DNA of 64,000 nt from Chloranthus sessilifolius (Eukaryota; Streptophyta; Magnoliopsida; Chloranthales; Chloranthaceae). The stretch is taken from NCBI GenBank assembly GCA_021018995.1, contig CM037593.1, forward strand, positions 17,512,088 through 17,576,087, in the 5' to 3' direction. Position numbers and translations under genes: made by a program. The notes below the pieces were generated by a model that ran no database searches, was not told where the DNA came from, and saw only the letters and a program-made list of their open reading frames with translations. Below are positions 1-11,480 of the stretch, one piece after another; positions within the stretch are counted from its first letter, which is position 1; each line of letters opens with the position of its first letter.

Positions 1-82
1 TCCATGATCCAATGACTACAATCAGTTGAATCCTATTTACGGTTCAATCTGTTAAACCTGGGTAAAACCCTAGTTGAGATTA

Positions 83-314
83 TGTTATAAAAAATAGGCA
101 GATACCAACAAGTATCAATTTTTTGGCAAATTGATATTTATCGGTATCACAACTCGGTATCGGTATTGGCCTATACAGTATCAGTTTTGGCCGATACCTA
201 TATATTTTTTTAAATAGGCCGATACGTATCGGTATCAACCAATACGTATCGGCCGAGTTGTATTGATCCTCCCAGGATCGATACCCGAGTCGGATACCAA
301 TTTTGTTACATTGG
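83..314. mobile_element. Palindrome-rich MITE, GATACGTATCGG type (copy A)
   Basis: Interior is dense with TATCGGCCGATAC and GATACGTATCGG words in both orientations. Flanks TTGAGATTA (74-82) and TTGAAATTA (315-323) fit an 8-9 bp target duplication with one change. The right end CCGATTTTGTTACATTGG is inverted imperfectly at the left. No coding capacity. Confidence 0.65.
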
Positions 315-423
315 TTGAAATTACATTTATAAGAATTAAATTAGGCAAATAAGATAGAATTAGAGTATGATTAAAATTTTAATTAACATAATCTCATTTA
401 TAATTAGACGCACATTTTGTTTC

Positions 424-787
424 GGGTAGCTCTATTCGCGCTCACACGATCTCTGAAAGTACCCACTTGTGCAACTCCTTAGAAATCATGTCTCAGCTAT
501 TAGACGATCAATTTTTTATTCCACATCTCACAGATCCCCAAAAAATGCCCTTTCTGTGCAATGACACATTACACTCAAACATAATTTTAGGACCATATTT
601 TGGGGATATGTGAGATGTGGAATAAAAAAATGACCGTTAGATAGGTGCGACGTGATCTCAAGTTCCTTTGTGTGGAAAATCTTGGTGAAACACAATTTCC
701 ATTATATGATCCAATGCAATCAATGATTTTAAAGGGTTTTCAAGGAAGGTGCTTTTGAAGAATGCATGGGCGCGTTTAGAACTACCC
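424..787. mobile_element. Foldback element, 9-bp TSD (copy A)
   Basis: Ends are complementary: GGGTAGCTCTATTCGCG at the left against CGCG-TTTAGAACTACCC at the right, with further inverted blocks towards the centre. Perfect 9-bp duplication TTTTGTTTC at 415-423 and 788-796 indicates a Mutator-like non-autonomous element. Part of the left arm is deleted relative to copy B. Confidence 0.8.
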
Positions 788-834
788 TTTTGTTTCTTGC
801 TAAAATGGAAGTTTGATCGGCATAAAAATATGCT

Positions 835-2991
835 TGTTGGGTTTTGGCTTGATTTATGGTTGCAACTAAAGATTCCTTTGGGAATTGGTTTGGTCGACTA
901 ATAATCAATAGAGATTTAAATGAGTTTAGTTGCTATTGTAAGATGGATTAATATAGGTTTCTATTAAATAGGATATGAAAGATAAGGAAGGAGAGTCCAA
1001 ACCAAATTGGAAAGTGGGTTCTCTTAGGGATAATTAGTGTGAGAGAAAAACTTATAAATATGTGAGACATTTTAGACGTGTGAGATTTTTTGGGTTTTGG
1101 AATTGGGATCCCCTTTGGTTTTGTTTTGGTAGAGAGAGAGAGAGAAACTGAGCTTTGTTTTGCATGTGAGTCTTGTTTATTTGGGCACCGGTATTTCTGG
1201 TTCTCCTTTGTTGGGTAAGATTGGAGAATTTGATCTCTATTGTTTGTAGCCTTTGTGCATCTTCTTCGTGATAGTAGAAACAATTTGTTTGACTGCCCGT
1301 GGACGTAGGCTTAAGCCGAACTACGTAAATCTTATTTTTGTTTGTGGTATGATTTCTTTTTCTTTCTACCTTCTTGTGATATTGATTATTTGGTTTGTTG
1401 GTTGTCTTTTTTGCATGTGAAAGTCATCAACGTGATTGGAAGTACAAAAGCATTGTAAGGGGTTTTTGTACAACAATTGGTATCAGAGCCTAGGTTTTGA
1501 TTTATGTATTATTTTGCTTTCACGATAAAGTTTTCTCTTATTGTTGATAGTTTTTTATAATTGGCTTTGTGAAAGGTTAGATGTGATGGAGAAAAATTGA
1601 GACAAGATTAATCGGTATACTCGTGACACAAATCGATTGTGTTTTGTGAAAGATCAGAAATGATTCGTGGTGAAAGGCACTAGTTGCAAAAAAGCATTTT
1701 GCTAGATGGAAGCCTCCATCGTTGATATGAAGATTGGTATTGCAAATAACCCTGCAAAAATTTATAGTGGCACTTTTAATGCATTTGCAGTTTGGCACAT
1801 TCAGGTGCATTGTCAGTTTGACACTTTAGGTGCATTGGCAGTTTGACACTTAGTGCACATTGATAGTTTGGTACTTCAGGTGCATTGGTAATTTGGGTAC
1901 TTTCGGGTGCATGGCAGTTTGACACTTTTGAGTGCATTGACAGTTTGCATATTTTTTGTGTGCATTAGCAATTTGAAACTTCGAGTGCGTTGGCAATTTG
2001 GGCACTTTTGAGTGCATTTGCAATTTGGACACTTTTAGATGCATTGGCAATTTGGGCACTTTCGGATGCATTGACGGTTTGACATTTTTTATGCTTTGAC
2101 AATTTGACATTTTTGGTGCATTGGTAATTTGGAACTTTGGGTTCATTGGCAATTTGGGCACTTTCGGGTGTATTGGTAGTTTGGCACTTCGGGTGCATTG
2201 ACAATTTGGGCACTTTTGAGTGTGCTGGTAGTTTGACACTTCATGTGCATTGGCAATTTGGGCACTTTCGGTGCGTTGGTGTTGGTGGGCAAATTTGAAG
2301 GCAGTTTTGTAGTTGAAATTGAAGATGCTTAATTTGTTTAAATGACATGAGATTTTATGTCGATATAGAGAATTATTATTGGTTGAATTGGTTTGGTCGA
2401 CTAATAGTCAATAGAGATCTAAATGATTTTAATTGCTATTTTAAAATAGATTAATATAGGTTCCTATTAAATAGGATATGGAAGATAAGGAAGGAGAGTC
2501 CAAACCAAACTGAAAAGTGAGAGTTTTTTTGGAACGTGAGTTCTCTTAGGGATAATTAATGAGAGAAAAACTTATAAGTATGTGAGAGATATTTTGGCGT
2601 ATGGGATTTCTTGGGTTTTGGAATTGGGATCCCCTTTGGTTTGTTTCGGTAGAGAGAGAAAATCTGGGTTTTGTTTTGCATGTAAGTCTTGTTTATTTGG
2701 GCACCGGTATTTGTGGTTCTCCTTAATTGGGTAAGACTAGAAAATTCGATCTTCATTGTTTGTAGCCTTTGTGCATCTTCTTCGTGATAGTGGAAACACT
2801 TTGTTTGACTACCCGTGGACGTAGGCTTAGACCGAACCACGTAAATCTTGTTCTTGTTTATGGTATGATCTCTTTCTCTTTCTACCTTTTTGTGATATTG
2901 ATTATTTGATTTATTAGTTGCCTTTTTCGCACGTAAAAGTCATCAACGTGATTGAAAGTGCAAACGCCTAGTAAGGAGTTTTTGCACAATA
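835..2991 (+). mobile_element. Non-autonomous LTR retrotransposon with internal minisatellite
   Basis: 5' LTR 835-1475 (starts TGTTGGG, ends ACAACA); Met-tRNA primer site TTGGTATCAGAGCC at 1477-1490; 3' LTR about 2371-2991 lacking its first ~45 bp. The copy B empty site reads ATGTT where this element has ATGCT (830-834) and ATATT (2992-2996), a decayed 5-bp duplication. The LTR carries the GTGGACGTAGGC motif common in copia (Tork-type) LTRs. There is no gag, protease, integrase or reverse transcriptase; the interior is a short leader plus a minisatellite. It must be mobilised in trans. A second family member is the outer element at 19480-27741. Confidence 0.85.
1777..2280. repeat. Degenerate ~27-bp minisatellite inside the LTR element
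   Basis: About 18-19 imperfect units of the form GTGCATTGGCAGTTTGGCAC followed by TTTCGG. Open frames on either strand (for example minus 1850-2239) are a consequence of the 9-codon period, not a gene. Confidence 0.85.
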
Positions 2992-3540
2992 ATATTACTA
3001 CTAAGCATGAGTCAGCATTAGGTAAGCGGCATAAGTGTTAGTCACTCAGATCACTTTTTGAGATGTGTGTCATGTGAAATTAAAATATATATAATCTAGG
3101 TAATAGATGTGCCATGATATGAAAATCTTTAAAGTAATAGACTACAATTAACTAAAAATGAACTCCATCATTTGATTCAAAGGTGTGGAACGTCATATAA
3201 AATTAATGACTATCGTATAAATCTAATATATCATTAATTTTATATGGTATTTGATTGCATTTTTGAACTATGGAGCTCATATTTTATTTCGGTCTTTCAC
3301 GAAGTAAATCTTCAAATTACGAGGAAAAAAGATATGTGACACATTATGCATAGAAATTCGTGTACATCAAGCAGTCACACATGTGTTGATTACTGTCTCC
3401 ACCCATTATAGGCTAACTCGTAGCTAAAATGGAGCCCACCACTGTTGACTAATTAGCCCATATTATATGCCCAACTAAGTAGGCCTAGCAAGACTATTAC
3501 ATTGGTTTTCATTCACGTACAACACACGTGATCCATCTCT

Positions 3541-3702
3541 CACTATAAAAACTCAAGACTATTAGCGGCAGCTGATATTAACAAAAAAACTGCCGCTAAC
3601 ACCATTGCCGCTAGTCTTAATAGCCTCTAATAGTTTTTTTGTTAATAGCGACAATTTTTTACTATAAAAAATTACCACTAATAGTCTTTTTTTTTTGTAG
3701 TC
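3541..3702. mobile_element. CACTA-type MITE (in both duplicate copies)
   Basis: Starts CACTATAAAAA, ends TTTTTTTGTAGTC, with TCT on both sides (3538-3540, 3703-3705). Internal inverted words GACTATTAGCGGCAG and CCACTAATAGTC. The copy B counterpart is 57787-57945, so insertion predates the duplication. Confidence 0.75.
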
Positions 3703-4313
3703 TCTCTCTCTTCATGTGCACTCATATTCTTAATTAGAGAAGGACAATGTTATATGGTGGATAGATTTTATGCAGATAAAGTGTAGATGGCTGATGTAGC
3801 ACGATACAATTGGTTTCAAGTGCGGCTCTTTTAATACAGGTTAGTGCCGCTTGCACTTTGTCCTTAATAAATCTATCCTCCGTTTACAATTTTTCTTATA
3901 ATATAAATCAAAAACTAGATTTTGAGCCTTTTTGTTCTTTTCCTAAAAAAAGACTCAACATTCTCATAATTATTTTCATTCAAGACCTCTCTAATGAGAG
4001 TTGCGCTATACGACGATCTCTATAATTTTTTAAGAGAGATCATGACAAACTTAATCTAGTGATATTGGCTTTGACAGATTCTAAAATGAACAAGATGCGA
4101 TATTGATAAAGTTTTTGAGAGAGACGGTAATCACCATCAAACACAATTAAGATGTTTAAGTTGTTTACCATGAAGTTGTAACCAATCGTATGCGCTTCTT
4201 CAAAGTGGCACCCCATTGCGAGAGCACGATAAAAAATATTTAAGAGATTATTAAATTACTTAAATTATATTAATAACCAAATAGTAATCTCAAGGATGTC
4301 GGTTCGAGCCTAG

Positions 4314-4394
<81 letters not shown>

Positions 4395-4395
4395 T
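3703..4395. other. Non-coding stretch with (TA)n
   Basis: No gene seen. It matches 57946-58741 of copy B apart from the CACTA MITE there. A (TA)n run occupies about 4316-4390, immediately 5' of the copia remnant. Confidence 0.7.
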
Positions 4396-5546
4396 TGTTG
4401 GCACGTGTGGTTATATAGCCGTTGTGCCACTACAAAAAATAAAACTATTAATAGCAGTTTTTTGTTTAAAAAATTGCTGCTATTAGTCTTGTCACTACCA
4501 ACACTGTCGCTATTAGTCTTGTCACTACCAAAATCTGCCTTAACAGCAAGTGCCGCTGAAACACCTTATTTTTGTAATGTGCGCTACTTTAATGGGAAAC
4601 AGAATCCCGTTTACTCAGTGAACAAAAGTTGTTCGCTACCTAATTGGGAAACAGAATATGAACAACTCCCATAGAAAAATGATTAAAATTAAATAAAAAT
4701 CATAGTCCATCATATGGACAAAATAAATTGAATGTTTCTTATGCTCAAGTTGTTGGGAGCTTGATGTATGTTATGATGTGTACTAGACCCAATCTTAATT
4801 TTGCAATAAGTGTAGTTAGTAGATATCAAAATAACTCGGGTCTTAAGCACTGGTAAACAGTAAAACAAATACTAAGATATTTAAAAGGAATAAAACATCT
4901 TAAATTATGTTTTCAAGTTAATGAACTTAAGGTTCAAGGCTATTTGAATGTTGATTATGCTAGGGATAAGGATGACGAAAAATTTAACTCAGTTCATATT
5001 TTCCTCTTTGGAGGTGGTGATGTTTCTTGGTCTAATAAAAAATAAGGTTGTCTTGCTCGTCATACTCAGAAAACTGAGTATGTAGCTTGTAGTATTGCTT
5101 GTACTTATGCAATTTGAATAAAACGTTTCATAGCTGATATGAAGTTAGATATAGCCGACATGCTTGTGTAAATATTTTGTGACAAGAAAGTTGTAATTAG
5201 ACTGATTGAAAGTTGGTCAAATAACTCAAAAGGTAAGTACATTGAAGTGCATTATCATTATATTCAAGATGTAGTTGAAAAATATGAAGTGACTAAGTTA
5301 TTTACATTTAAGCGATATGATTGCTGATATTTTTTCAAAACATGTTTGCTTAATGGGACTTAGAGACGTCTGAGTCATGAAAATACAAATTATTTACTAT
5401 TTTATCATAAATAACATATTCATTTTTTCAGTGTAAAAAATTTTATGATTTAAATTTTAGTTATGAAGGACATATACACCAAGAGCGTGAAAAACTTCAT
5501 AACTGAAAATACATTCATAAAATGTGTATTAAAAATAGTGGAAGAA

Positions 5547-5601
<55 letters not shown>

Positions 5602-6001
5602 CGACTTTTATAACCAAGTGAGCGATGTTGGTACGTGTGGCTATGTAGCCATTATGCGCTACCTTAATGAAAAACAGAATCCCATTTATTCAGGGCACAA
5701 AAGTTATGTGCTACCTAAATAGGAAACAAAGTCCTGTTTACTTAAGACACTTTCGATATGCATCAGATTAAAAGGAGAAATAATTTCTCCCATTGAGTAA
5801 TCCGAACTTTAGAAGATCTTTTGTGCACCTATAAAAAGGGGCTTATCGTAGCCTACCAAAAATATATATCAAACATATTACAATGGTAGTAAGGTGTACA
5901 TCCGTTTACGAGAAAACACTTATATTATCAACGATCTCCGGTCTTGCGACGAATCTCGTATTCATTGGGCTCACATGCAAGAAAGCTATCAATTATTTTC
6001 A
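4396..6001 (+). pseudogene. Internally deleted Ty1/copia retrotransposon (copy A)
   Basis: 5' LTR remnant from 4396 (TGTTGGCACGTG), then the end of reverse transcriptase (GSLMYVMMCTRP about 4760-4800), an RNase H-like stretch to about 5340 with several stops, a (TA)n run (about 5556-5598), and a 3' LTR 5626-6001 (TGTTGGTACGTG to TTTTCA) with a TATA box CCTATAAAAAGG near 5829. The 5-bp flanks TTAAT (4391-4395) and TTAAC (6002-6006) fit a target duplication. Gag, protease, integrase and most of RT are deleted. The ortholog in copy B is 58742-60203, where the RNase H frame is better kept. Confidence 0.8.
4428..4579. mobile_element. CACTA MITE inserted in the 5' LTR (copy A only)
   Basis: 152 bp, CACTACAAAAAAT to ATTTTTGTAATG, with perfect 3-bp duplication TGC (4425-4427, 4580-4582). 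The same site in the element's own 3' LTR (near 5660) is uninterrupted, giving an empty-site control. Confidence 0.9.
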
Positions 6002-6825
6002 TTAACAAATATATAACGCAATCGGTTATTTAAATAACGTTAAGAAAAGACCCAAAGAAAGCACTATCTCACCGACTTCTCTCTCTTCTCCAAATTTTTA
6101 TGCATGATATCGAAAACTAAACCTTATATATCTATACCACTGTTTCGCTGCATATGAGTAGAGTGCATGCCACCCACTAGTAAAGTTATAATGTTCTGGT
6201 TCTATCATATATTTTTATCAGGCTTTCGAGGCATATGTCTAAGATTTTATACTTAATAAAAGACACAATTTAGATAAAACAAAGAGCTATAATATAAAGA
6301 TGCTTAGTATGCCCAATTGTATTAAAAAATAATAAAACGTTTAGGGTACTCATAATCGGCATATGGCATGAGAGCCATTTGCTTCCTCGCAAGAGCCTAG
6401 TCAGAAATTTTTGTTGGTAGAAGCTACAAATGATGAATATAACATTAGTAGTTATATTGGAGGCTTCTACATTATAAATTTGTGAGTTTAATGGGTTATA
6501 TATAAGCAAAGGTTATATAAAAATCATACTTAATAAAAACTCTAAAGTTAAATAGGGGGTTTGAACTAATTTGAGAGCTTCTATATCATAAATTTAGAAC
6601 CTTATATACAAACAAAGATTGTATAAGAACCATACTCGATGAAAGCTCCAGAGTTAAACTCAAGAGTTAAATGGGAGCTTGAGCCCCCACACCATTTAAC
6701 TTTGCACAACTCATATTTAATGTGATGGTGATTAACTTTGTTGCTATATAATCCGAAGGGGTTTGGCGTGATTAACTTTATCACTACATACCACTATGAC
6801 ACATGAATCTCTGCCCGTGGCGTGA
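6002..6825. other. Non-coding AT-rich stretch
   Basis: No gene recognised. It aligns to copy B (about 60204-61145) until 6765. It contains repeated phrases built on GCTTCTACAT and a GGGGTTTGGCGTG end. Confidence 0.6.
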
Positions 6826-6936
6826 TTAACTGCTGCTAATAGTCATGTCGCTATCAAAAACTGCCGCTGTTAGTCCTGTCGCTACCAAAAAATGCCTTAA
6901 TAGCAAGTACCACTGAAACTCCTTATTTTTGTAGTA
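6826..6936. mobile_element. CACTA MITE, right-half fragment
   Basis: Words CTGCTAATAGTC, GTCGCTACCAAAAA and the end CCTTATTTTTGTAGT match the right part of the CACTA MITEs elsewhere in the window; the left terminus is lost. Confidence 0.6.
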
Positions 6937-6939
6937 TCG

Positions 6940-7435
6940 TGTCGCGATCATGTCTCGTGCCTATCTGCCACTGTGTTGCGTACCCTCATTGCACCTAGAT
7001 GTCGTGTGCCCTATGGCACCGCATCTCGTACCCTCATGGTACCTGAATGCCGCGTGCCCTCTTGACACCACATCACGCGTCTTATGGCATCAGGATGTCG
7101 CGTGTCCTCTTGGCATCACATTGCGTGCTCTTGTACAGAGTACCAAATTGTATACCCATGTAGGTCTAGTCGCCACACTAGACCTCTATCTAGGTCGAGT
7201 CACCGTCGCACCATACATAAGGGGAACATGCATGCGCCGCAAGGCCACGTGCCTCTACGCTCACGCGCCACACGGCTTGCTCCAAGGTCCACCCGCCTTC
7301 CTACTAGCCACACGCCCAGTTCCAAGGCGATCGTACCGTCCTGTTGGCACGCAGAGTAATGACGCCATCACAGCATCTTGTGCCAGATCACATGCCATGT
7401 GGCATGATGAATCCAAAATAAATCCCGTTTAGGGT
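6940..7435. repeat. GC-rich degenerate tandem repeat
   Basis: Four diverged ~47-bp units of the type ATGTCGCGTGCCCTCTTGGC followed by ACCACATC (6950-7135), then GC-rich single-copy-looking DNA. The inverse complement of the unit occurs at about 10590-10640. The open frame 6950-7432 is a by-product. Probably part of an unclassified retroelement LTR. Confidence 0.5.
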
Positions 7436-8499
7436 CGATCAACCTGAGACAATTGATTTTCTTTTTAAAACTTTTTTTGTTAAACACTTTTTTGCCCTCT
7501 ATTTGATGGGCCAAAGATAAGGCAACGGCCCAAAACTTTGATTTTTTCAACTTTGACTATATTTTTAATGGTGGAAAAGTCATAAAAAAATATATTTTTA
7601 ATGGGATTTGATCGACTTTGTTTAAGTTACCGTGGCACCCGATCTTCATGATGGACGCCACTTGATGGCCAACTGATGGTGTAGAGATTTTTCTATAGTG
7701 TTGGGCCTCAATATTTATTTATTTATTTATTATTTAAATTTTTTAGGGGGTTCGATATCATGTTAACCGACCTGATATTGGACTGGTCGACACCCGATAT
7801 CACATGCCATTGATGGGCATTTCACCATTGAACACTGTTTTGCCTTTCTAGGCTTGATCAATATCGTATGGGCCATATGGTGCATAGGTATTAATCACTT
7901 TCCATCATGTTTTATCAAAAAAAATAAATAGACGGCCTTTGAAGCTTCTATAGGCATTTTGGTCATTTGGCAGTGGCCACAATTTGCAGTTTGTAACATG
8001 TGAGGCCCTAAAGTGCATTTTGGAGCTGATACACCCAACCACTGATCACTGACGTCCATGGAATTCACAACGGATACAGATTGGCATATAGGCTGGGTCT
8101 GAAGCCCGGCCTATCGATATTTGATATCTGTTCTTATTTTTTAAATATTAAAATATATTTAAATAAATAAAATTATTTTTCTTTTACCAAAAGAGCATTT
8201 TGAGTGCTACACTCGATTTATATCAGATACGATAAGACCTGATATGGGCTAATATGACTGAATATGGGCCGATATTTACTAATATTTGACTATTTTGACC
8301 CAATATTTAACTATACATCAAACTAAGGATTATATATCATATCTACCCGATACAATATCAGCCAATCTGTATTGGATATAGCCAATATTTAAAATCATGC
8401 CGATTTATGCCACTTTGCAAGCCGGTACAAAGAAAATATTTTATACAAACGGGTAAACCCGGTACCAATGTACCTGTGACACAGTATATGCACACGCAA
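7436..8499. other. Non-coding stretch
   Basis: No gene seen. 7745-7850 and 8080-8400 contain decayed GATATC/TATCGG words related to the palindrome-rich MITEs. The rest is AT-rich unique-looking DNA. Confidence 0.5.
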
Positions 8500-8684
8500 A
8501 TACAGTGCATACGATCTCCTGTGTAGGCCATTGATGGAAGGGCTAGAAAGTTCTGATCCATTGAGCTAATTGATATCAAAGATCGTGCTGATAGGATGGT
8601 TCCGAATGCACTCTGACTTGTTAGGAGGGTTGCTACGCGCATTGCATCCTTTTCTCCCTGCACTCTATTTCTAATTGCACACAA
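8500..8684 (-). other. Unrecognised exon-like open stretch
   Basis: On the minus strand, GTGCAG directly before GGAGAAAAGG resembles a splice acceptor, and the following ~60 codons (GEKDAMRVATLLTSQSAFG and onward) have balanced, non-repetitive composition unlike the surrounding repeats. It then runs into low-quality sequence. I do not recognise the family. It could be a captured gene fragment or chance. Confidence 0.25.
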
Positions 8685-8924
8685 AATTTGCTATTGGCAC
8701 ACCAATTAATGAAAAATAAATAATAATAAATTTTAGTTAAGTGTGATTAATACAAGTTCAAAACATGTATTACTTAGCAAAAAGTGTGTTCACTTGAGAA
8801 AATATTTCCCGAATTGTAGCTTTCACGAGGCTAAACTTGGGAGTAACGCCTTATTCACTTGGACAAGCATTGTTTCTGTTAGAAACATCATTGACATCAT
8901 TGACACTCTGTGGGCTGTGGAGAG

Positions 8925-9140
8925 TTTTTTTTTTTTTGGATAACCTGGGTATCTGGGCTTCTTAGAGCACCCGCCTAATCCCAGGGGCACATGCGCATCC
9001 CAAATTCAGCACATATCAGGTTAGCACAGGATATAAATCCCTAGGATGACCTAAAGGGAGGGCGGTAGATTCAAACATAGGTCTTCTGCTTTTGAAAGTA
9101 GGAACCTGGCCAGCTCACCTAACCCCTTGAGGTTGTGGAG
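8925..9140 (-). mobile_element. tRNA-derived SINE inserted in the LINE
   Basis: Minus-strand head TCAAGGGGTTAGGTGAGCTGG resembles a tRNA A-box region; GTTTGAATC fits a B box; the 3' end is a poly(A) tract (T-run 8925-8937 on plus). Flanking duplication TGTGGAGAG (8916-8924) / TGTGGAGAA (9141-9149). It splits the LINE reading frame. Confidence 0.85.
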
Positions 9141-9559
9141 TGTGGAGAATTTGCAATGAAAAGACTGTTAAGATATGGATAGATAGATGGATACCGAGAC
9201 CTAGTGCTTTTAGGGTCATATCACCTCCTAGCGGTGGCCAACCTTACTTTGGAGGAACCCAGAAGATGGAATGAAAATGTTATTCGAAATTCTTTTCTTG
9301 AGGTGGATGTTGATACAAGCTTTTGCATTCTGCTTCAATTCCTGAATAGAGATGATAAACTTGTTTAGACTTTGGATCATAAGGGCAAGTTCACGGTTGA
9401 AAGTGCTTATACAATAGCGCTTAAGTTTTTGCGATCATGGTTTCGACGTGTGCTTCCACAAGTGCAACTATAGAGAATCAGTTTTGGTGAGACCTGTGGG
9501 GGTAAAAAATTCCATATAAGGGGAAAGGTCTTCCTGTACAAGTTTTGGCGGGCCTGTAT

Positions 9560-9893
9560 CATGGATCAAAATATCGTCCGATACCGATACGTACCGGACG
9601 ATACATATTGGTATTAGAATTGGACAATACGGTATATTCAATGTATCGTATCGCCATTTATTTTGGCGGGCCTGTATCATAGATCAAAATATCGTCCGAT
9701 ACCGATACGTATCGGACGATACGTATTGGTATTAGACTTGGACGATATGGTACATTCAATGTATCGTATCGCCATTTTGTATGTAAATGCCCGGACGATA
9801 CATTCAATGTATCGTCCTGTATTTTACTATTCCGATATGTATCGGTTTTGAGCTCGAACAATATGTATCCGATACCCGAAATTTTGACCCATG
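9560..9893. mobile_element. hAT-like palindrome-rich MITE
   Basis: Terminal inverted repeat CATGGATCAAAAT (left) and ATTTTGACCCATG (right), perfect 8-bp duplication GCCTGTAT (9552-9559, 9894-9901). Interior is iterated CCGATACCGATACGTATCGG words. The left end plus flank is tandemly duplicated (about 9543-9659 and 9660-9776), so that duplication came after insertion. Confidence 0.85.
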
Positions 9894-10459
9894 GCCTGTA
9901 TTGATTTCCTTCCTGTACAAGTCAGGCTTCACAGCAAAATACATTCGATTTCTCCGTGTTGTGGGATCTGTAATCAAACAGTGGCAACGGATATCCATGT
10001 TATCAGAAATTGTCGAAAATTAGAATGTTGCTGATTCTTATCCTCACTAAGCCTTCGTCCGAATCAATTACAAAGCTTACATTTCAAAGACTGGGCCATG
10101 GAAGTTTACCAATCTCTGGGTAAAAAGGAGAAGGACAAATTCTTCATGATCGCATGGAACATCTAGAATGATTGCAACAAGGTGGTTCATGCATGGTGAA
10201 ACTAAGCAGGAACCATTCTCGATCTGTAGGAGAATTGATTCGTTGCTCCACGATTAAATATCTGCCAATCACAGTTTAAATCCAATAATCCAACAATCGG
10301 ACCCTCCAAGGGGGGTTTTTCAAGGTTAATTTCAATGGTGCTTGGAGTGTGGATAAAAAAAATCTAAGAATAGGTGTAATTGTCCCGGATAGTGCGAGAA
10401 TGGTAATGGGTTCAAATGAGTGGTGAAATTCACCCCCTAAAACCTATATTTAGCTATCT

Positions 10460-11480
10460 TATGAAGGCTAGCTGACGAATTTGCAAGGTTCCTTAGCAAA
10501 GAATTTTACCAATCTTTCAATTGCGAAACCTAGCAAGGCACAAGCTCTTGCTTGTTGTGACGGGGCCAATAGACGAGCTTGCAGCATGGTGCGTGTGGCA
10601 CGACATGTGGTGCCAGGAGGGCACGCGATATGGGGCCAAGTGGGCTTGGCGACGTAGTCGCGTTGCGAGGACGCGACACTGTCGCATGAGGGTAGGACGC
10701 GAAGCATCACGGTCGCGACACGGACGCGACATAGCCAAGGTGGGCTAGCAATGCAAGAGGCGTTGCGGTATATCAAACCAAGGGGTTTGAGGTTCTCCTG
10801 CCATTCTGGCTGAATGACTGTTTTACCCTTATATAGGGGAAGGGAGCTAGAGAGCTATTCTCCCGCACACGGAGCCTTGCGTTGCCAGAGGGGGCGCAAG
10901 TGTCTCCTAGGTCTGAAAGGGTGGGCCTAGGACGTCGACGTAGCGATGCCGTGTGGCACCCAAAGGAGGTTGAAGTATGGCCCTGGACTACGCGTCGCGG
11001 TGCATACAGCGGGGCAACCTCGCGAGGAGAACACCAAGGCGCTGCATGGGACTCAGTTGGGCACGCGAGCGAGAGGCATAAGGTTGTGGGCTTGGTTCGG
11101 TATGTGAGCGAGACATGGTGGCATGGGAAGCTGCATGCCAAGACTGTTGCAAGTGAGGTACTAGTGCAGTGCACAGGGTGAAGCTTGAGCAGGCCAAATT
11201 TAGCACAGTGGTGTAGATGGCGTGTCGTAAGGGGCACGATAAGCCGAATGGTAGGCCGTGAAACAGAGGTAACCATGTTAGGAAAGTTTCCGTCCTCTAG
11301 GCGGGTGGTATCAGAGCTGATGTGCAGATGGGTTAGCTTCGTTGCATGAGGTAGCGAAGCACCGCGCGAGTTAAAAGCGCGTCGAAGGACGCCCCGCGAC
11401 ATTGGTATCAGGAGTAGGCTAACCTAGCGAAGCGTGCGCTAGGTGCCGCACGGGACTGAAGTTGCGGAAGTGCGACCCCG
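10460..11480. mobile_element. GC-rich, LTR-like unclassified element
   Basis: Sharply higher GC than the surroundings. Contains a TATA-like CTTATATAGGGG (about 10829), a Met-tRNA primer-like TGGTATCAGAGC (11306-11317) and a second similar TTGGTATCA (11402). Suggests a retroelement LTR/leader, but I could not pair two LTRs. Long open frames on both strands (minus 10773-11402) look like GC bias, not a gene. Confidence 0.4.

Larger units (their letters stand above)
1..6765 (+). repeat. Segmental duplication, copy A (interrupted)
   Basis: Bases 1-834 and 2992-6765 align colinearly and in direct orientation with 56025-61145. Shared landmarks: a GATACGTATCGG-rich MITE, a foldback element, a CACTA MITE (3541-3702), a truncated copia element, then the same AT-rich tail. 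Copy A alone has the LTR element at 835-2991 and a CACTA MITE at 4428-4579. It may continue left of the window. Confidence 0.9.
8760..10440 (+). pseudogene. Decayed L1-type LINE, ORF2 3' part
   Basis: 8790-8915 reads in frame as a typical plant L1 C-terminal region (FPNCSFHEAKLGSN, then FTWTSI), continuing after a SINE insertion at 9150-9470 (KIWIDRWIPRPSAFRVISPP, with stops) and, beyond a MITE, to an RNase H-like segment near 10315-10420 (FKVNFNGAWSVD, IGVIV). Many stops and frameshifts. The 5' part, endonuclease and most of RT are absent. Confidence 0.75.

Noticed and set aside
1850-2239. 129-residue minus-strand frame with repeated PKVPKLPMH
   Set aside because: Produced by a minisatellite whose period is a multiple of three; two frames are open at once.
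6950-7432. 160-residue plus-strand open frame with repeated CPL and HLV words
   Set aside because: The repeats follow the 47-bp DNA tandem unit; no domain, no promoter or splice evidence.
10773-11402. 209-residue minus-strand open frame
   Set aside because: Lies in the GC-rich repeat-like island, has open frames on both strands, no recognisable domain, and is rich in Arg/Ser/Pro/His as expected from GC-biased non-coding sequence.
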